DNA of 64,000 nucleotides. Origin: Providencia hangzhouensis (GTDB taxonomy: Bacteria > Pseudomonadota > Gammaproteobacteria > Enterobacterales > Enterobacteriaceae). The notes under the pieces are model-generated. The model did no database searches. It saw nothing but the letters and a program-made list of their open reading frames with translations, and was not told the origin of the DNA. The DNA lies in contig NZ_CP135052.1 in NCBI RefSeq assembly GCF_029193595.2, positions 1,674,001 through 1,738,000 of the forward strand, in the 5' to 3' direction. Positions 30,219 through 38,827 of this stretch are shown here, piece by piece. How positions within the stretch are numbered: position 1 is the first letter of the stretch; the number at the start of each line of letters is the position of its first letter. Both the position numbers and the translations under genes were made by a program.

Positions 30219-30908
30219 TTAAAGTTTAATGTTTTTAGATTTGAAAACACCATAGTCATCCACATACATTAAAATAAGATCGTGGCTTTTCATTGTTCCT
30301 TTAATAGGTAATTCTTTTTCAGACATATGGGCAATCATCGCAGAATCAATTAATGAATTATTTTTATCGTCCGATGGTGTGATAGCTGCAATAGTTAAAT
30401 GGTATTGCGAGTTATTTTTAACTAATATGTTATTATTTTTAATCTGGTAGCTCGCATGATTAATGACTTCATCGGAGGATTCGGTTAGACCAATAGGACG
30501 ATAAAAAATTTTAATTCGTGAGCGTGTGGCTAGCTGAATTGCATTTTTGCCTTTAGCAGATTCTGGAGTTTTAGGAATATCTAAAACATTTAAGAAAAAT
30601 ACACTTTCAACATTGTCAGAAAGTTTTCCGGGTATTTTTTTTATTTTTAATTGCTGACCTTGTAAACCTTCAATTTTAACAATAGGAGGGGACAAATAAA
30701 AAGGCGCTTCAGAATTCTCAGGTGTGGAATTTTCATCACCGTTATCAATCCATGACTGAACAAGAGACGATGTTTTGCTATTATTGGTTAATTGTACAGT
30801 AATACTATCAGCGTCAGCAGGATATATAATTCGAGTGCCTGTAATAATAACATTAGAAAATGTTGAGCTCGAAAATAAAATAGTGAGTAATAAAACTAGA
30901 GTTTTCAT
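30219..30908 (-). CDS. Periplasmic fimbrial chaperone (first copy)
   Basis: PapD-like chaperone, 229 aa from the ATG at 30908, which gives a clean signal peptide (MKTLVLLLTILFSSSTFS). An in-frame ATG at 30920 lies only 4 nt from a stem-loop and has no ribosome site. Motifs GTRIIYPADADSITVQLTN, NVLDIPKTP and RIKIFYRPIGL mark the family. Probably serves the major subunit, with the second chaperone serving the adhesin; that division is inference. Confidence 0.92.
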   Translation of the reverse strand: MKTLVLLLTILFSSSTFSNVIITGTRIIYPADADSITVQLTNNSKTSSLVQSWIDNGDENSTPENSEAPFYLSPPIVKIEGLQGQQLKIKKIPGKLSDNVESVFFLNVLDIPKTPESAKGKNAIQLATRSRIKIFYRPIGLTESSDEVINHASYQIKNNNILVKNNSQYHLTIAAITPSDDKNNSLIDSAMIAHMSEKELPIKGTMKSHDLILMYVDDYGVFKSKNIKL

Positions 30909-30924
30909 AATAGTATCCATTTAA

Positions 30925-30948
30925 AGCCAGGCTAATAAAAGCCTGGCT
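30925..30948 (-). other. Stem-loop after the major fimbrial subunit gene
   Basis: Perfect stem AGCCAGGC/GCCTGGCT with an 8-nt loop, 9 nt beyond the subunit stop and just before the chaperone start. Followed only by TTT. This type of hairpin keeps major-subunit mRNA abundant relative to the distal genes. Confidence 0.7.
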
Positions 30949-30957
30949 AAGTCATAA

Positions 30958-31548
30958 TTATAAATAGGAAACTGTATATATTACATTTGATTGCAAAAGA
31001 CCGACTTTGGCAGCAGTTGCATTAGTTTTATAATAACTGGCTATTAAATTGAGTGTAGCGCCTGTCGCGCCACCAGTGTCAGCCCCTGTAAGGTTAGTAT
31101 CAAAGGCCACATTGAGTGGAATTGCGGTTGTTGGCGTGCTGGTTTTAGATAAACTAAATCCAACATTTTTAGCAACGGAAGCATCATTTTCATTGACGGA
31201 AGTATTCACTAAATACAAACCGGAAGGGGAAATATTACTTGATGAATAAAAGTGTAATTTCAGATTACTTACAGGAGTGCTCGCAGGTGCGCAATCAGAG
31301 AAAGTTAAAGAAAATTGTTTTTGATTTTTAGAAATAACCGTCGCGGCAGTGGTCCCTGCATCTGTTACGGTTATTGGGTCAAGAACAACAGTCATATCGG
31401 CACTATTTCCGCCATTAATTGTACAAGTTGTATCGCTTATTGCTCCAGAAATTGAAATAATTCCTCCAGCACTGTTAGTTATTGCAAGTGCTGAACCTGA
31501 TATAACAGATAACGAAAGTAAAGACAGAGGTAGTATATATCTAGACAT
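30958..31548 (-). CDS. Major fimbrial subunit
   Basis: Pilin of 196 aa. Signal peptide to ALA near residue 22. The mature protein is Thr/Ser-rich with the Cys pair of the family (DTTCTINGG and FSDCAPAS) and ends IYTVSYL, the C-terminal strand recognised by chaperones. The start at 31548 (MSRYILPL) has GGGG 7 nt upstream; the ORF could begin four codons earlier. First gene of the five-gene operon. Confidence 0.9.
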   Translation of the reverse strand: MSRYILPLSLLSLSVISGSALAITNSAGGIISISGAISDTTCTINGGNSADMTVVLDPITVTDAGTTAATVISKNQKQFSLTFSDCAPASTPVSNLKLHFYSSSNISPSGLYLVNTSVNENDASVAKNVGFSLSKTSTPTTAIPLNVAFDTNLTGADTGGATGATLNLIASYYKTNATAAKVGLLQSNVIYTVSYL

Positions 31549-31920
31549 AATTAACCCCATAAGGTCAAAGTAAAATAAAGTGATATAACTTTGATTAACA
31601 GCTGAATGTAAATTAGCTGTGTTATTTTATGCTAGATATAAAGTATATTTTTTTCAAATTAAAAATTAAAAAAATATTTAATGAGATTAATGTCTTTTTT
31701 ATATGCATGAATTTAATATGATATTGTTTTTCTAATTATGTCAGTGTGACTCGTAATAAGTGTAATTTTTTGATGATCAGTAGTTTATCTTTTTGAGTAT
31801 TTCTTGTTGTGCATGTTATTGTGACAAGGATAAAGATCAATTAACTTAACAATAAACAAAAGTAATATTAATTTGTGAAATTAAATAAAATTTAATTTAT
31901 AAAAAATTAATTGATAATAA
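31549..31920 (-). promoter_or_regulatory. AT-rich fimbrial promoter region
   Basis: About 370 bp of very AT-rich DNA upstream of the fimbrial operon. I looked for an invertible promoter with flanking repeats or a recombinase gene and found none. A small stem ACAGCT-N11-AGCTGT lies near 31600. No defined promoter is claimed. Confidence 0.4.
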
Positions 31921-31951
31921 AATGGCAAGTCATAGTTAATGACTTGCCATT
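31921..31951 (-). terminator. Terminator of the L-galactonate TRAP operon
   Basis: Perfect 13-bp stem, AATGGCAAGTCAT/ATGACTTGCCATT, with a 5-nt loop, then TTATTATC on the minus strand, 16 nt beyond the permease stop. Confidence 0.85.
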
Positions 31952-31967
31952 GAGATATAATTTTATC

Positions 31968-33245
31968 TTATAAGCTAGGTAGGAAAGTCGTAAATACAGG
32001 CATAAAAGTGACTAAGAGTAATACGATAATTAATGCAAAGAACAGTGGCATGACCTCACGAATAAAGTCTGAAATACGTACACCAGTAATCGATGTGGCA
32101 ACAAACATTACCGTTCCCATAGGGGGTGTTAAACATCCGATAGCTAAATTAAGGATCATGACAATGCCAAAATGGATAGGGTCAATTCCTAAAAGTTTTA
32201 CTGTAGGCATTAATAATGGAACAAGGACAATAATTGCTGCATTACCTTCAATAAACATACCTAGAATTAAAAGCACCGCATTGACAATCATTAAGAAGAC
32301 ATATGGATTATCAGAGAAACTGGTCATCATTTTGGCAACATCTTGTGCCACTTGCTCGTTCGTCAATACCCATGCTAACGCAGAACAAGTCATAATAATG
32401 AGCATGATGCTTGCTGTTGAACGAGCTGTTTCTAAAAATGAGGCCGCAATGTCTTTTAACTTCATTTCACGATAAAAAAAGGTACCAATTACAATAACGT
32501 AAAGTACAGCAATAGCACCAGCTTCTGTCGGTGTAAAAATACCAAAGCGAATTCCGCCAATAATAACGAGGACTAAGAGGAAAGCTGACATTGCTCCTTT
32601 ACCTGTTTGGTAAACTTCAGCAAATGTAGGCGCTTTGTCTCTAGCAGGTTTGTATCCACGTTTTTTGGCAATAAGATAAATTGTAACCATTAAAGCAACG
32701 CAGCACATTAAACCAGGAATGATCGCAGCCATAAACATCTTACCAATAGAGACATCGGCAACAAATCCATAGATGATTAATGCAATACCCGGTGGAATTA
32801 TAGGTGTTATTAATGATCCTGCAGCAGTGACAGCGGCAGAGAAGCTTTTCCCATAACCTAATTTGGTCATTTCGGGTACTAACATTTTAGATAACATGGC
32901 ACAGTCAGCAAGGTTAGATGCAGAGAGCCCGCCCATCATTGTACTTAATAATACGTTAGATTGGGCAAGTCCCCCTGGGTAGTGCCCAGACAGTGTGCCA
33001 GTAAATTTTAACATTCGGCTAGTGATACCCGTGTAATTCAAAAGGTTACCTAACAGAATGAAAAAAGGAATAGCAAGTAACGTGACATTTTCTCCTGCAC
33101 CAATAATGCGCTGAACTGCAATAAGAGGAGATATATCACCAGCAGAAAAGAAATAAGTGAGTAATGCAATTAGCACACTTAAAAAAATGGGAACATTAAT
33201 TAAAAAGCAGAATATTAATACAATACAGGCGATAATTACTGACAT
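31968..33245 (-). CDS. TRAP transporter large permease (DctM)
   Basis: Inner-membrane large subunit of a tripartite ATP-independent transporter, 425 aa, about 12 segments of the DctM family. Typical stretches: PFFILLGNLLNYTGIT, MMGGLSASNLADCAMLS and LAIGCLTPPMGTVMFV. Uses the ion gradient to import the sugar acid delivered by the binding protein. Overlaps the small permease gene by 10 nt. The substrate is inferred from neighbours to be L-galactonate or a related aldonate. Confidence 0.95.
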   Translation of the reverse strand: MSVIIACIVLIFCFLINVPIFLSVLIALLTYFFSAGDISPLIAVQRIIGAGENVTLLAIPFFILLGNLLNYTGITSRMLKFTGTLSGHYPGGLAQSNVLLSTMMGGLSASNLADCAMLSKMLVPEMTKLGYGKSFSAAVTAAGSLITPIIPPGIALIIYGFVADVSIGKMFMAAIIPGLMCCVALMVTIYLIAKKRGYKPARDKAPTFAEVYQTGKGAMSAFLLVLVIIGGIRFGIFTPTEAGAIAVLYVIVIGTFFYREMKLKDIAASFLETARSTASIMLIIMTCSALAWVLTNEQVAQDVAKMMTSFSDNPYVFLMIVNAVLLILGMFIEGNAAIIVLVPLLMPTVKLLGIDPIHFGIVMILNLAIGCLTPPMGTVMFVATSITGVRISDFIREVMPLFFALIIVLLLVTFMPVFTTFLPSL

Positions 33246-33715
33246 GGTTTATCTCCTTTTATTAATTTACTCATGTCTTCCAGTAAATGTTGGATAGAAA
33301 ATAACACCATGATGGATGCGCCAATGGGAACAGAAAGGTCGATATAGTAATAAGAAACACCAATAATTGGTGTTATTTTATCTTCTGCGATAATCGAGAG
33401 TTCATATCCAAGATACCCAAAAATTGATAAAGCAATAATGGCCATAATATGTGTAATGACCGCGATAGCTAATTGTACTTTTTCAGGGAATAAAGAGGTA
33501 ATAGCATCAATACTGACGTGCATTCTTTTACCCGCAGCGGATGCTGCTCCAATCATAACCAACCATATGTAGCAAATAATTAAAACTTCCTCACTCCACA
33601 TTAAAGGGTCATTAAGAAGCCAACGCATAAATACAGCAAGAATGGTAATAATGACGATAGCGGCAACGGCAAGCGATGCCACTATATCACTTAATTTCCC
33701 CAGAAATTTAAACAT
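33236..33715 (-). CDS. TRAP transporter small permease (DctQ)
   Basis: 159 aa, four membrane segments, DctQ family. The motif MRWLLNDPLMWSEEVLIICY is the family signature. Partner of the large permease, translated from overlapping genes. Confidence 0.93.
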   Translation of the reverse strand: MFKFLGKLSDIVASLAVAAIVIITILAVFMRWLLNDPLMWSEEVLIICYIWLVMIGAASAAGKRMHVSIDAITSLFPEKVQLAIAVITHIMAIIALSIFGYLGYELSIIAEDKITPIIGVSYYYIDLSVPIGASIMVLFSIQHLLEDMSKLIKGDKPCQ

Positions 33716-33764
33716 AAAAGATCCTTGCGAGAATAATAGTCAACCATTTGTATTGTAAAAATAT

Positions 33765-33784
33765 TGGCGGTGTTAACCGCCAAG
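33765..33784 (-). other. Stem-loop between TRAP binding-protein and permease genes
   Basis: Perfect stem TTGGCGGT/ACCGCCAA with a 4-nt loop, 9 nt after the binding-protein stop and followed by TATTTTTAC. A partial terminator or 3' stabiliser that would favour the binding protein over the permeases. Confidence 0.7.
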
Positions 33785-33792
33785 TTATAGGG

Positions 33793-34797
33793 TTAATTAT
33801 TAATAATATCTTGAGTTTGTTGATATAAATTCGCAGACCACTCAGGGAATTCATTATAGAAAGGCTTAGATTTTTCTTTGAAGAGCGCTCTGTCTACTTC
33901 AACAACAGTAACACCTTCACTTTTCATTTTCTCAATGATCTCTTTCTCTTGCTGTAAGACTAAATCTGTTAAGAATTGCCCAGCTTCATTTCCTGATTCA
34001 ACTAAAGCCTGCTGAATATTTTCAGGTAATTTAGCGTAGGTTTTGCTGCCCATGACTAAGTTGGTTACGTTTTCTACATGGCCAGTTAGAATTAAGAATT
34101 TGGCAGCTTCATGGTGTTTTTGCCCATATAGCACTGGAATTGGGTTTTCTGCACCATCAATAATTTTGAGATTAAGTGCAGTATAAACTTCAGCTAAAGG
34201 TAATGGTGTTGGTGTGGCTCCCATTGCCTCTAAACCTTTAATTTGAATTTTATTGTTGGGGACGCGAATTTTTAAACCTTTTAGGTCATCTGGGGTTTGG
34301 ATCATTTTATTGGCTAAGATATGACGTGAACCATATAGCCAATCTTTAGAAACCACATGAAGGCCTTTTTTGTCTAACTGTTGTTCTAAGGAACCATACC
34401 AAGGTGAGGCATTTAATTTAAAAATATCTTTATAAGATAGCCCTAAGTACGGCCCAAACATAATACCGTAATCAGGTACATAATCAGAAAAGAAGGCACC
34501 ATCTGCTAAGGTAATTAATGGACTACCTAACTTCATTTGTTCGATGACATCTTTTTTAGAACCTAATTGTGAGCTTGGGTAAGGAATTAACTCACCTTCA
34601 CCATTAGTTTTTTCATTGAATTTCTTTGCCCATTCGTGGATAGCTAAGTCAAAAGGCTCTCCGGGGTTATTTTCATAAGCGACTTTTAGCTTATATTTAG
34701 CATCGGCGAATGCGGCACCTGTCATGCTGCCCATTAATAGCATTGTGCTGAGTGTTAAGCTAAGAAATGTTTTTCCGTTTAATGTGCTCAGTTTCAT
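33793..34797 (-). CDS. TRAP transporter periplasmic binding protein (DctP)
   Basis: 334 aa. Signal peptide to about residue 31 (AAFA-D), then the DctP fold: YENNPGEPFDLAIHEWAKKF, GLKIRVPNN with the conserved Arg that clamps the substrate carboxylate, and DGAENPIPV. Sugar-acid type by context. AGGAGAT-type ribosome site upstream at 34798-34810. 52 nt after uxaB. Confidence 0.94.
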   Translation of the reverse strand: MKLSTLNGKTFLSLTLSTMLLMGSMTGAAFADAKYKLKVAYENNPGEPFDLAIHEWAKKFNEKTNGEGELIPYPSSQLGSKKDVIEQMKLGSPLITLADGAFFSDYVPDYGIMFGPYLGLSYKDIFKLNASPWYGSLEQQLDKKGLHVVSKDWLYGSRHILANKMIQTPDDLKGLKIRVPNNKIQIKGLEAMGATPTPLPLAEVYTALNLKIIDGAENPIPVLYGQKHHEAAKFLILTGHVENVTNLVMGSKTYAKLPENIQQALVESGNEAGQFLTDLVLQQEKEIIEKMKSEGVTVVEVDRALFKEKSKPFYNEFPEWSANLYQQTQDIINN

Positions 34798-34848
34798 AAA
34801 GGTATCTCCTGTAGGGGATTTATTGTTTTAAGTATTTAGTTTCTTTTT

Positions 34849-36294
34849 CTAACCAATGTATTTTTTGCGTAGCATTGCTTCTGTGCCACAATTCAGAATA
34901 TCTGTGATTTTTTGGCTCACATCATCCTGTAATTGTGGTATTTCGTTGAGGTTTAATCCCCATAAATCAGACATTGCTAGCACATTTTCAGTCAGTTGTT
35001 TTACATTTGAGTCATAGAGCTCATTCCAAGCTTTAAAGCGTTCGAGTAAATAATCATCATCATTTAAAGGAATGAGTTGTTCACCCTGTTTTCCTCGATA
35101 GAAAACAATAAGTGCAGCAAGTGAAAATGAAATGCAATAAGGAATTTTATTGTATTGCTTAACATAAGAGATTAATTGAGGTAATAAACGAGTTTTAAAT
35201 TTAGTTAGCGAGTTTAGAGAAATTGAAAGTAACTCATGCTCTATATATGGGTTATTAAAACGGTCAATTACTGCGGAGGCAAAAGCCATGAGCTCCGAAG
35301 GGCTTTGAGATAAAACAGGAATAACCTCATTATCAATTAAATCTTTGATGAAAGATAAAAAGATTGGGTTGGTAGTGACATCACGAACAGTTCGAATCCC
35401 TGCTAAATAAGCAACGGGAACCATCGCAGTGTGTGCACCATTTAAGATTGCAACTTTACGTTCTTTGTAGGGTTTTATGTCATCTACTACTTTGATATTT
35501 AATGGCAATTCATTTAACTTTAGCTTCTGCTCTAGTATTTTTGGCCCTTGAATAACAAATAAATAGAAATATTCAGCAGTGACGAGAAAATCGTCTTTAT
35601 AGCCTAATTCTTTTTCCAGTTTTTCAATTTCATTTTTCGGGTAGCCAGTAACAATTCTATCGACTAACGTAGAACAAAACGTATTACTGCTATTTAGCCA
35701 AGCGATAAAATCCGTGGGAAGTTGCCAGTCTTGTGCATGTTGATTTACAAACTCTTGTAATTTATCGCCATTATAGTCAATTAGCTCACAGGGGATGATG
35801 AACAACCCTTTGCTACTATCGCCATTAAAATGTTGAAAGCGGTGAAATAAAAATTGAGTAAGCTTTGCAGGGAAACTACTTGCTGGTGTATCTTCTAAGC
35901 GTACGTCGTGCTTATATACGATCCCTGCTTCCGTAGTATTAGAGAAGATCCATTGTAATTCGGGATTTTCTGCACACTTTAAAAATTTATCGTATTCAGA
36001 ATAAATAAGTATTTCACGGTTAACCGAATTAATAATCCTTATATTAGAAACGCTTTGTTTTTGTTCATTAATTCCCCTGGTGATGGCAGTATAAAGTCCA
36101 TTTTGTTGATTAATTGAGGGATGAGATGAGTCAATTGGCCTGACAAGCGTAATGCCACTATTGAAATCTGTCTTTTCATTCAGTTGGTCAACCATCCAGT
36201 CGATAAAAGCACGTAAAAAATTACCTTCTCCGAATTGTAAAATTCTCTCTGGGTATTGCTTATTAGCCATTGACTGTCTATTTAAGTAATCCAT
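34849..36294 (-). CDS. uxaB: Tagaturonate reductase (altronate oxidoreductase), UxaB type
   Basis: Cytoplasmic NAD-dependent polyol-dehydrogenase-family enzyme, 481 aa (E. coli UxaB 483). Clear full-length similarity: QYPERILQFGEGNFLRAF, SVNREI, FSNTTEAGI, IIPCELIDYNG, CSTLVDRIVTGYP, DDIKPYKERKVAILNGAHTA. Reduces D-tagaturonate to D-altronate. The start at 36294 is preferred to 36300 because AGAGGA directly abuts 36300 but lies 6 nt before 36294. Paired with lgoD, whose product is D-tagaturonate, so the two form consecutive steps. Confidence 0.92.
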   Translation of the reverse strand: MDYLNRQSMANKQYPERILQFGEGNFLRAFIDWMVDQLNEKTDFNSGITLVRPIDSSHPSINQQNGLYTAITRGINEQKQSVSNIRIINSVNREILIYSEYDKFLKCAENPELQWIFSNTTEAGIVYKHDVRLEDTPASSFPAKLTQFLFHRFQHFNGDSSKGLFIIPCELIDYNGDKLQEFVNQHAQDWQLPTDFIAWLNSSNTFCSTLVDRIVTGYPKNEIEKLEKELGYKDDFLVTAEYFYLFVIQGPKILEQKLKLNELPLNIKVVDDIKPYKERKVAILNGAHTAMVPVAYLAGIRTVRDVTTNPIFLSFIKDLIDNEVIPVLSQSPSELMAFASAVIDRFNNPYIEHELLSISLNSLTKFKTRLLPQLISYVKQYNKIPYCISFSLAALIVFYRGKQGEQLIPLNDDDYLLERFKAWNELYDSNVKQLTENVLAMSDLWGLNLNEIPQLQDDVSQKITDILNCGTEAMLRKKYIG

Positions 36295-36658
36295 GACCAT
36301 TCCTCTAGTTATTATGTGTATTAATCATCTGGTGTTGATTCAGACTAGAAGTATTTTTTTCTATGGACTATTAATTGCATCAATTTTGTGGAATGAATGG
36401 CTTTTTGATGTTTTTAATGTGTTTTTTATCAGTTAAAAACAGATGAATTATTGATAGATTAAATCTGTTCAATAAATATGTCTTTTAATTAATTGAAATA
36501 TAGTGATAATTTTATTTTCTATAATTTTTGATAATAATAATTTTATAATTAAGCTGTTTTTTTACTGAAAAATTCAGGTTTTGTTTGATGTGTACCATTA
36601 TAGACCCAAAGAAATAATTCGTCATTGGCCATCCATTGGCCTTGTAAACTAATGTTAT
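36295..36658 (-). promoter_or_regulatory. uxaB-TRAP promoter region
   Basis: About 360 bp, strongly AT-rich, between lgoR (3' end) and uxaB. It must hold the uxaB-TRAP promoter and any lgoR terminator. A 7-bp stem AACAGAT/ATCTGTT lies near 36440-36475. No copy of the ACCGATTT motif seen upstream of lgoR was found here. Confidence 0.4.
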
Positions 36659-37564
36659 TTATTCATAAGTTTGCTGTATGGAGTTGATCATAGTTCGTTT
36701 AGCGGTATCTAAATGATGTCTAAGTTCATTCATCGCGACAATATCATTACGGCTAATTAACGCACTTAAAATGGTCATGTGTTCTTCAATTGCAAGTACA
36801 TTTCTTTCTTTTAAATCTGATTCATCCCATTGATATTGAAAATGAAATATCACAGTGATGATTTCAAGAGATTGATTAAAAAATGGGTTGTTGGCACCCG
36901 ATAAAATAAGGCTATGTAGTTCATAATCTAGTTGAGAAAATTCGCGGTAATTGATAGTAACGGTTTCACGCAGTGTTCTATGCTTGAGTAATAGCTCTTT
37001 CGCTAAAATCCAACGATGGTCATCTGGTGGTAAATTTAAAAAATGAGTCAATGCATTGGTTTCTAGTAACTCCCTAAACTCAAAAAGTTTTTCTGCGTAT
37101 TCACGTGAAAACTTCATCATATGCCAATTTCCTCGGTGGGTGTTTTTAATTAACCCATAACGGGAAAACTCCACTAAGAACTCCCGAACAACACTAGAAC
37201 TTACATGACTTTTTTTTGCTAATTGTAATTCAGTAAAAGTATCTCCGGGCATTAATTCTTTGCGTTTAATCATTTGATAAAACGCTTTTTCGAATAAGAC
37301 GATTTGTTGATCAGGGAGACTTGATTCAACAGGAAAGAAATCAGTTTTATTGGGATAGCGAATGACATGATATTCATTCCCTTGTTTTTCAATGATTTTC
37401 TTTTCTAATAAATATTCGAGGGTATGTCTCACGGTGGTTCGACTGATATTAAACATCTCTGCTAAAGAAGATTGTGAGGGGAAGGGGGATGTTAATAAAT
37501 TTTTATGTATGGCATCTAAGAATTCATTAATTGACCCATAGCGTATATTTTTACTCCTCACCAT
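36659..37564 (-). CDS. lgoR: L-galactonate regulator LgoR, with two winged helices
   Basis: GntR-superfamily regulator, 301 aa, close to E. coli LgoR/YjjM (304 aa) along the whole length. Residues 1-70 form one winged helix (SLAEMFNISRTTVRHTLEYL), 85-155 a second one (LQLAKKSHVSSSVVREFLVE), and 160-295 an FCD-type ligand domain (FELRELLETNALTHFLNL with E in the motif; HMTILSAL). Two DNA-binding units in one chain is unusual among GntR proteins. Divergent from lgoD. Confidence 0.92.
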   Translation of the reverse strand: MVRSKNIRYGSINEFLDAIHKNLLTSPFPSQSSLAEMFNISRTTVRHTLEYLLEKKIIEKQGNEYHVIRYPNKTDFFPVESSLPDQQIVLFEKAFYQMIKRKELMPGDTFTELQLAKKSHVSSSVVREFLVEFSRYGLIKNTHRGNWHMMKFSREYAEKLFEFRELLETNALTHFLNLPPDDHRWILAKELLLKHRTLRETVTINYREFSQLDYELHSLILSGANNPFFNQSLEIITVIFHFQYQWDESDLKERNVLAIEEHMTILSALISRNDIVAMNELRHHLDTAKRTMINSIQQTYE

Positions 37565-37601
37565 TTAAATACTCCTTGAATCTGATTTTTATTCTTTAAA
37601 G

Positions 37602-37646
37602 ACCGATTTAAAACCGATTTAAAAACATTTAATCACAAAATTCGGT
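37602..37646. promoter_or_regulatory. Candidate LgoR operators
   Basis: ACCGATTTAAAA occurs twice in direct orientation with an 11-bp period (37602-37613 and 37613-37624). A related inverted copy, AAAATTCGGT, is at 37637-37646. It sits between divergent lgoR and lgoD. One helical turn between copies suits a protein with two DNA-binding domains. Inference only. Confidence 0.55.
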
Positions 37647-37708
37647 TGTTAATTATCTAGTCTATGTTTTTTAAATTAAAAAAGACAGATAAATTGATGG
37701 AGGGAAAT

Positions 37709-38725
37709 ATGAAACAATTGATTTGCCAAGAACCTAAACAATTAGTCTATCAACAAGTTGTTGAACCTACAGTTCAAACTGGGCACGTAAAAATAAAAAT
37801 TCATGCGGTTGGTATATGTGGAACTGATATTCATGCATGGGGAGGAAACCAGCCATTTTTTCAATATCCACGAGTATTAGGACATGAAATTTCTGGAACT
37901 ATTTGTGAGGTTGCATCAGATATCACGCAGTGGAAAGTCGGGCAACGTGTTGCGGTGATGCCTTATGTCGCATGTTACGAATGTGGTGCATGCAAGGAAG
38001 GAAAAACAAATTGTTGCGAAAAAATTTCAGTTATTGGCGTTCACGAAGACGGGGGTTTTTGTGAATATTTAAATGTTCCAGAGAAAAATGTATTAGCGAT
38101 TGAAGACACTGTCACAGATATTGATGGCGCCTTGATCGAACCATTTTCAATCAGTGCTCATGCCGTCAGGCGTGCGCAGGTTAAAGCGCAAGATACTGTT
38201 TTAGTCGTAGGGGCTGGACCGATAGGGCTTGGCGTTGCTGCAATTGCCAAAGCGGATGGTGCTAACGTATTAGTGGCTGATACCAGTGAGGCACGTCGCC
38301 AACATGTTGAAAAGGTCTTAGGCTTAAAAACGTGTGACCCAGCGGCTGAAAATTACTTATCAAGCATTGAAGGCCATTTTTCAGGCATGCTTGCTGAGAA
38401 AGTCATTGATGCTACGGGGAATCAACACGCAATGAACACCGCGGTGAATTTAATTCGTCATGGTGGTTTAATTGTATTTGTTGGCCTATTTAAAGGTAAT
38501 TTATCGTTTCCAGACCCCGATTTCCATAAAAAAGAGACAACAATGATGGGGAGTCGTAATGCAACGCCTGAAGACTTCAATAAAGTTGCAAGATTAATGG
38601 CTGAAGGTAAGTTATCTAGTGGGATGATGCTAACACACCAATTTGACTTTGATACCATTGGTGATGTTTATGAAAGTGATGTCATTGATAATCGTGAATT
38701 AATTAAAGGTGTTATTTTGTTTTAA
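37709..38725 (+). CDS. lgoD: L-galactonate 5-dehydrogenase LgoD
   Basis: Zinc-dependent medium-chain dehydrogenase, 338 aa (E. coli LgoD/YjjN 340), oxidising L-galactonate to D-tagaturonate. Catalytic-zinc motif GHEISG, structural zinc cysteines in YVACYECGACKEGKTNCC, and nucleotide-binding VVGAGPIGLG. The stretches GICGTDIHAWGGNQPFF and MMGSRNATPEDF are near identical to E. coli. The start at 37709 has GGAGGG upstream; 15 earlier codons have no homology. Confidence 0.94.
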   Translation: MKQLICQEPKQLVYQQVVEPTVQTGHVKIKIHAVGICGTDIHAWGGNQPFFQYPRVLGHEISGTICEVASDITQWKVGQRVAVMPYVACYECGACKEGKTNCCEKISVIGVHEDGGFCEYLNVPEKNVLAIEDTVTDIDGALIEPFSISAHAVRRAQVKAQDTVLVVGAGPIGLGVAAIAKADGANVLVADTSEARRQHVEKVLGLKTCDPAAENYLSSIEGHFSGMLAEKVIDATGNQHAMNTAVNLIRHGGLIVFVGLFKGNLSFPDPDFHKKETTMMGSRNATPEDFNKVARLMAEGKLSSGMMLTHQFDFDTIGDVYESDVIDNRELIKGVILF

Positions 38726-38767
38726 ATAGCAATTTATTTTAAACAAGCATTTATTTTAAATAACAAC

Positions 38768-38794
38768 AAAAACCCACAATAAGAGTGGGTTTTT
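38768..38794. terminator. Bidirectional terminator between lgoD and suhB
   Basis: AAAAACCCAC/GTGGGTTTTT stem with a 7-nt loop, A-rich on one side and T-rich on the other, between convergent genes. Confidence 0.92.
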
Positions 38795-38827
38795 GTTTGA
38801 CGCTAATTTATTTCTAGTCTGAATGAA

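Noticed and set aside
31549..31920. Invertible (fim-switch type) fimbrial promoter
   Set aside because: No pair of inverted repeats of suitable length and no recombinase gene in or near the operon.
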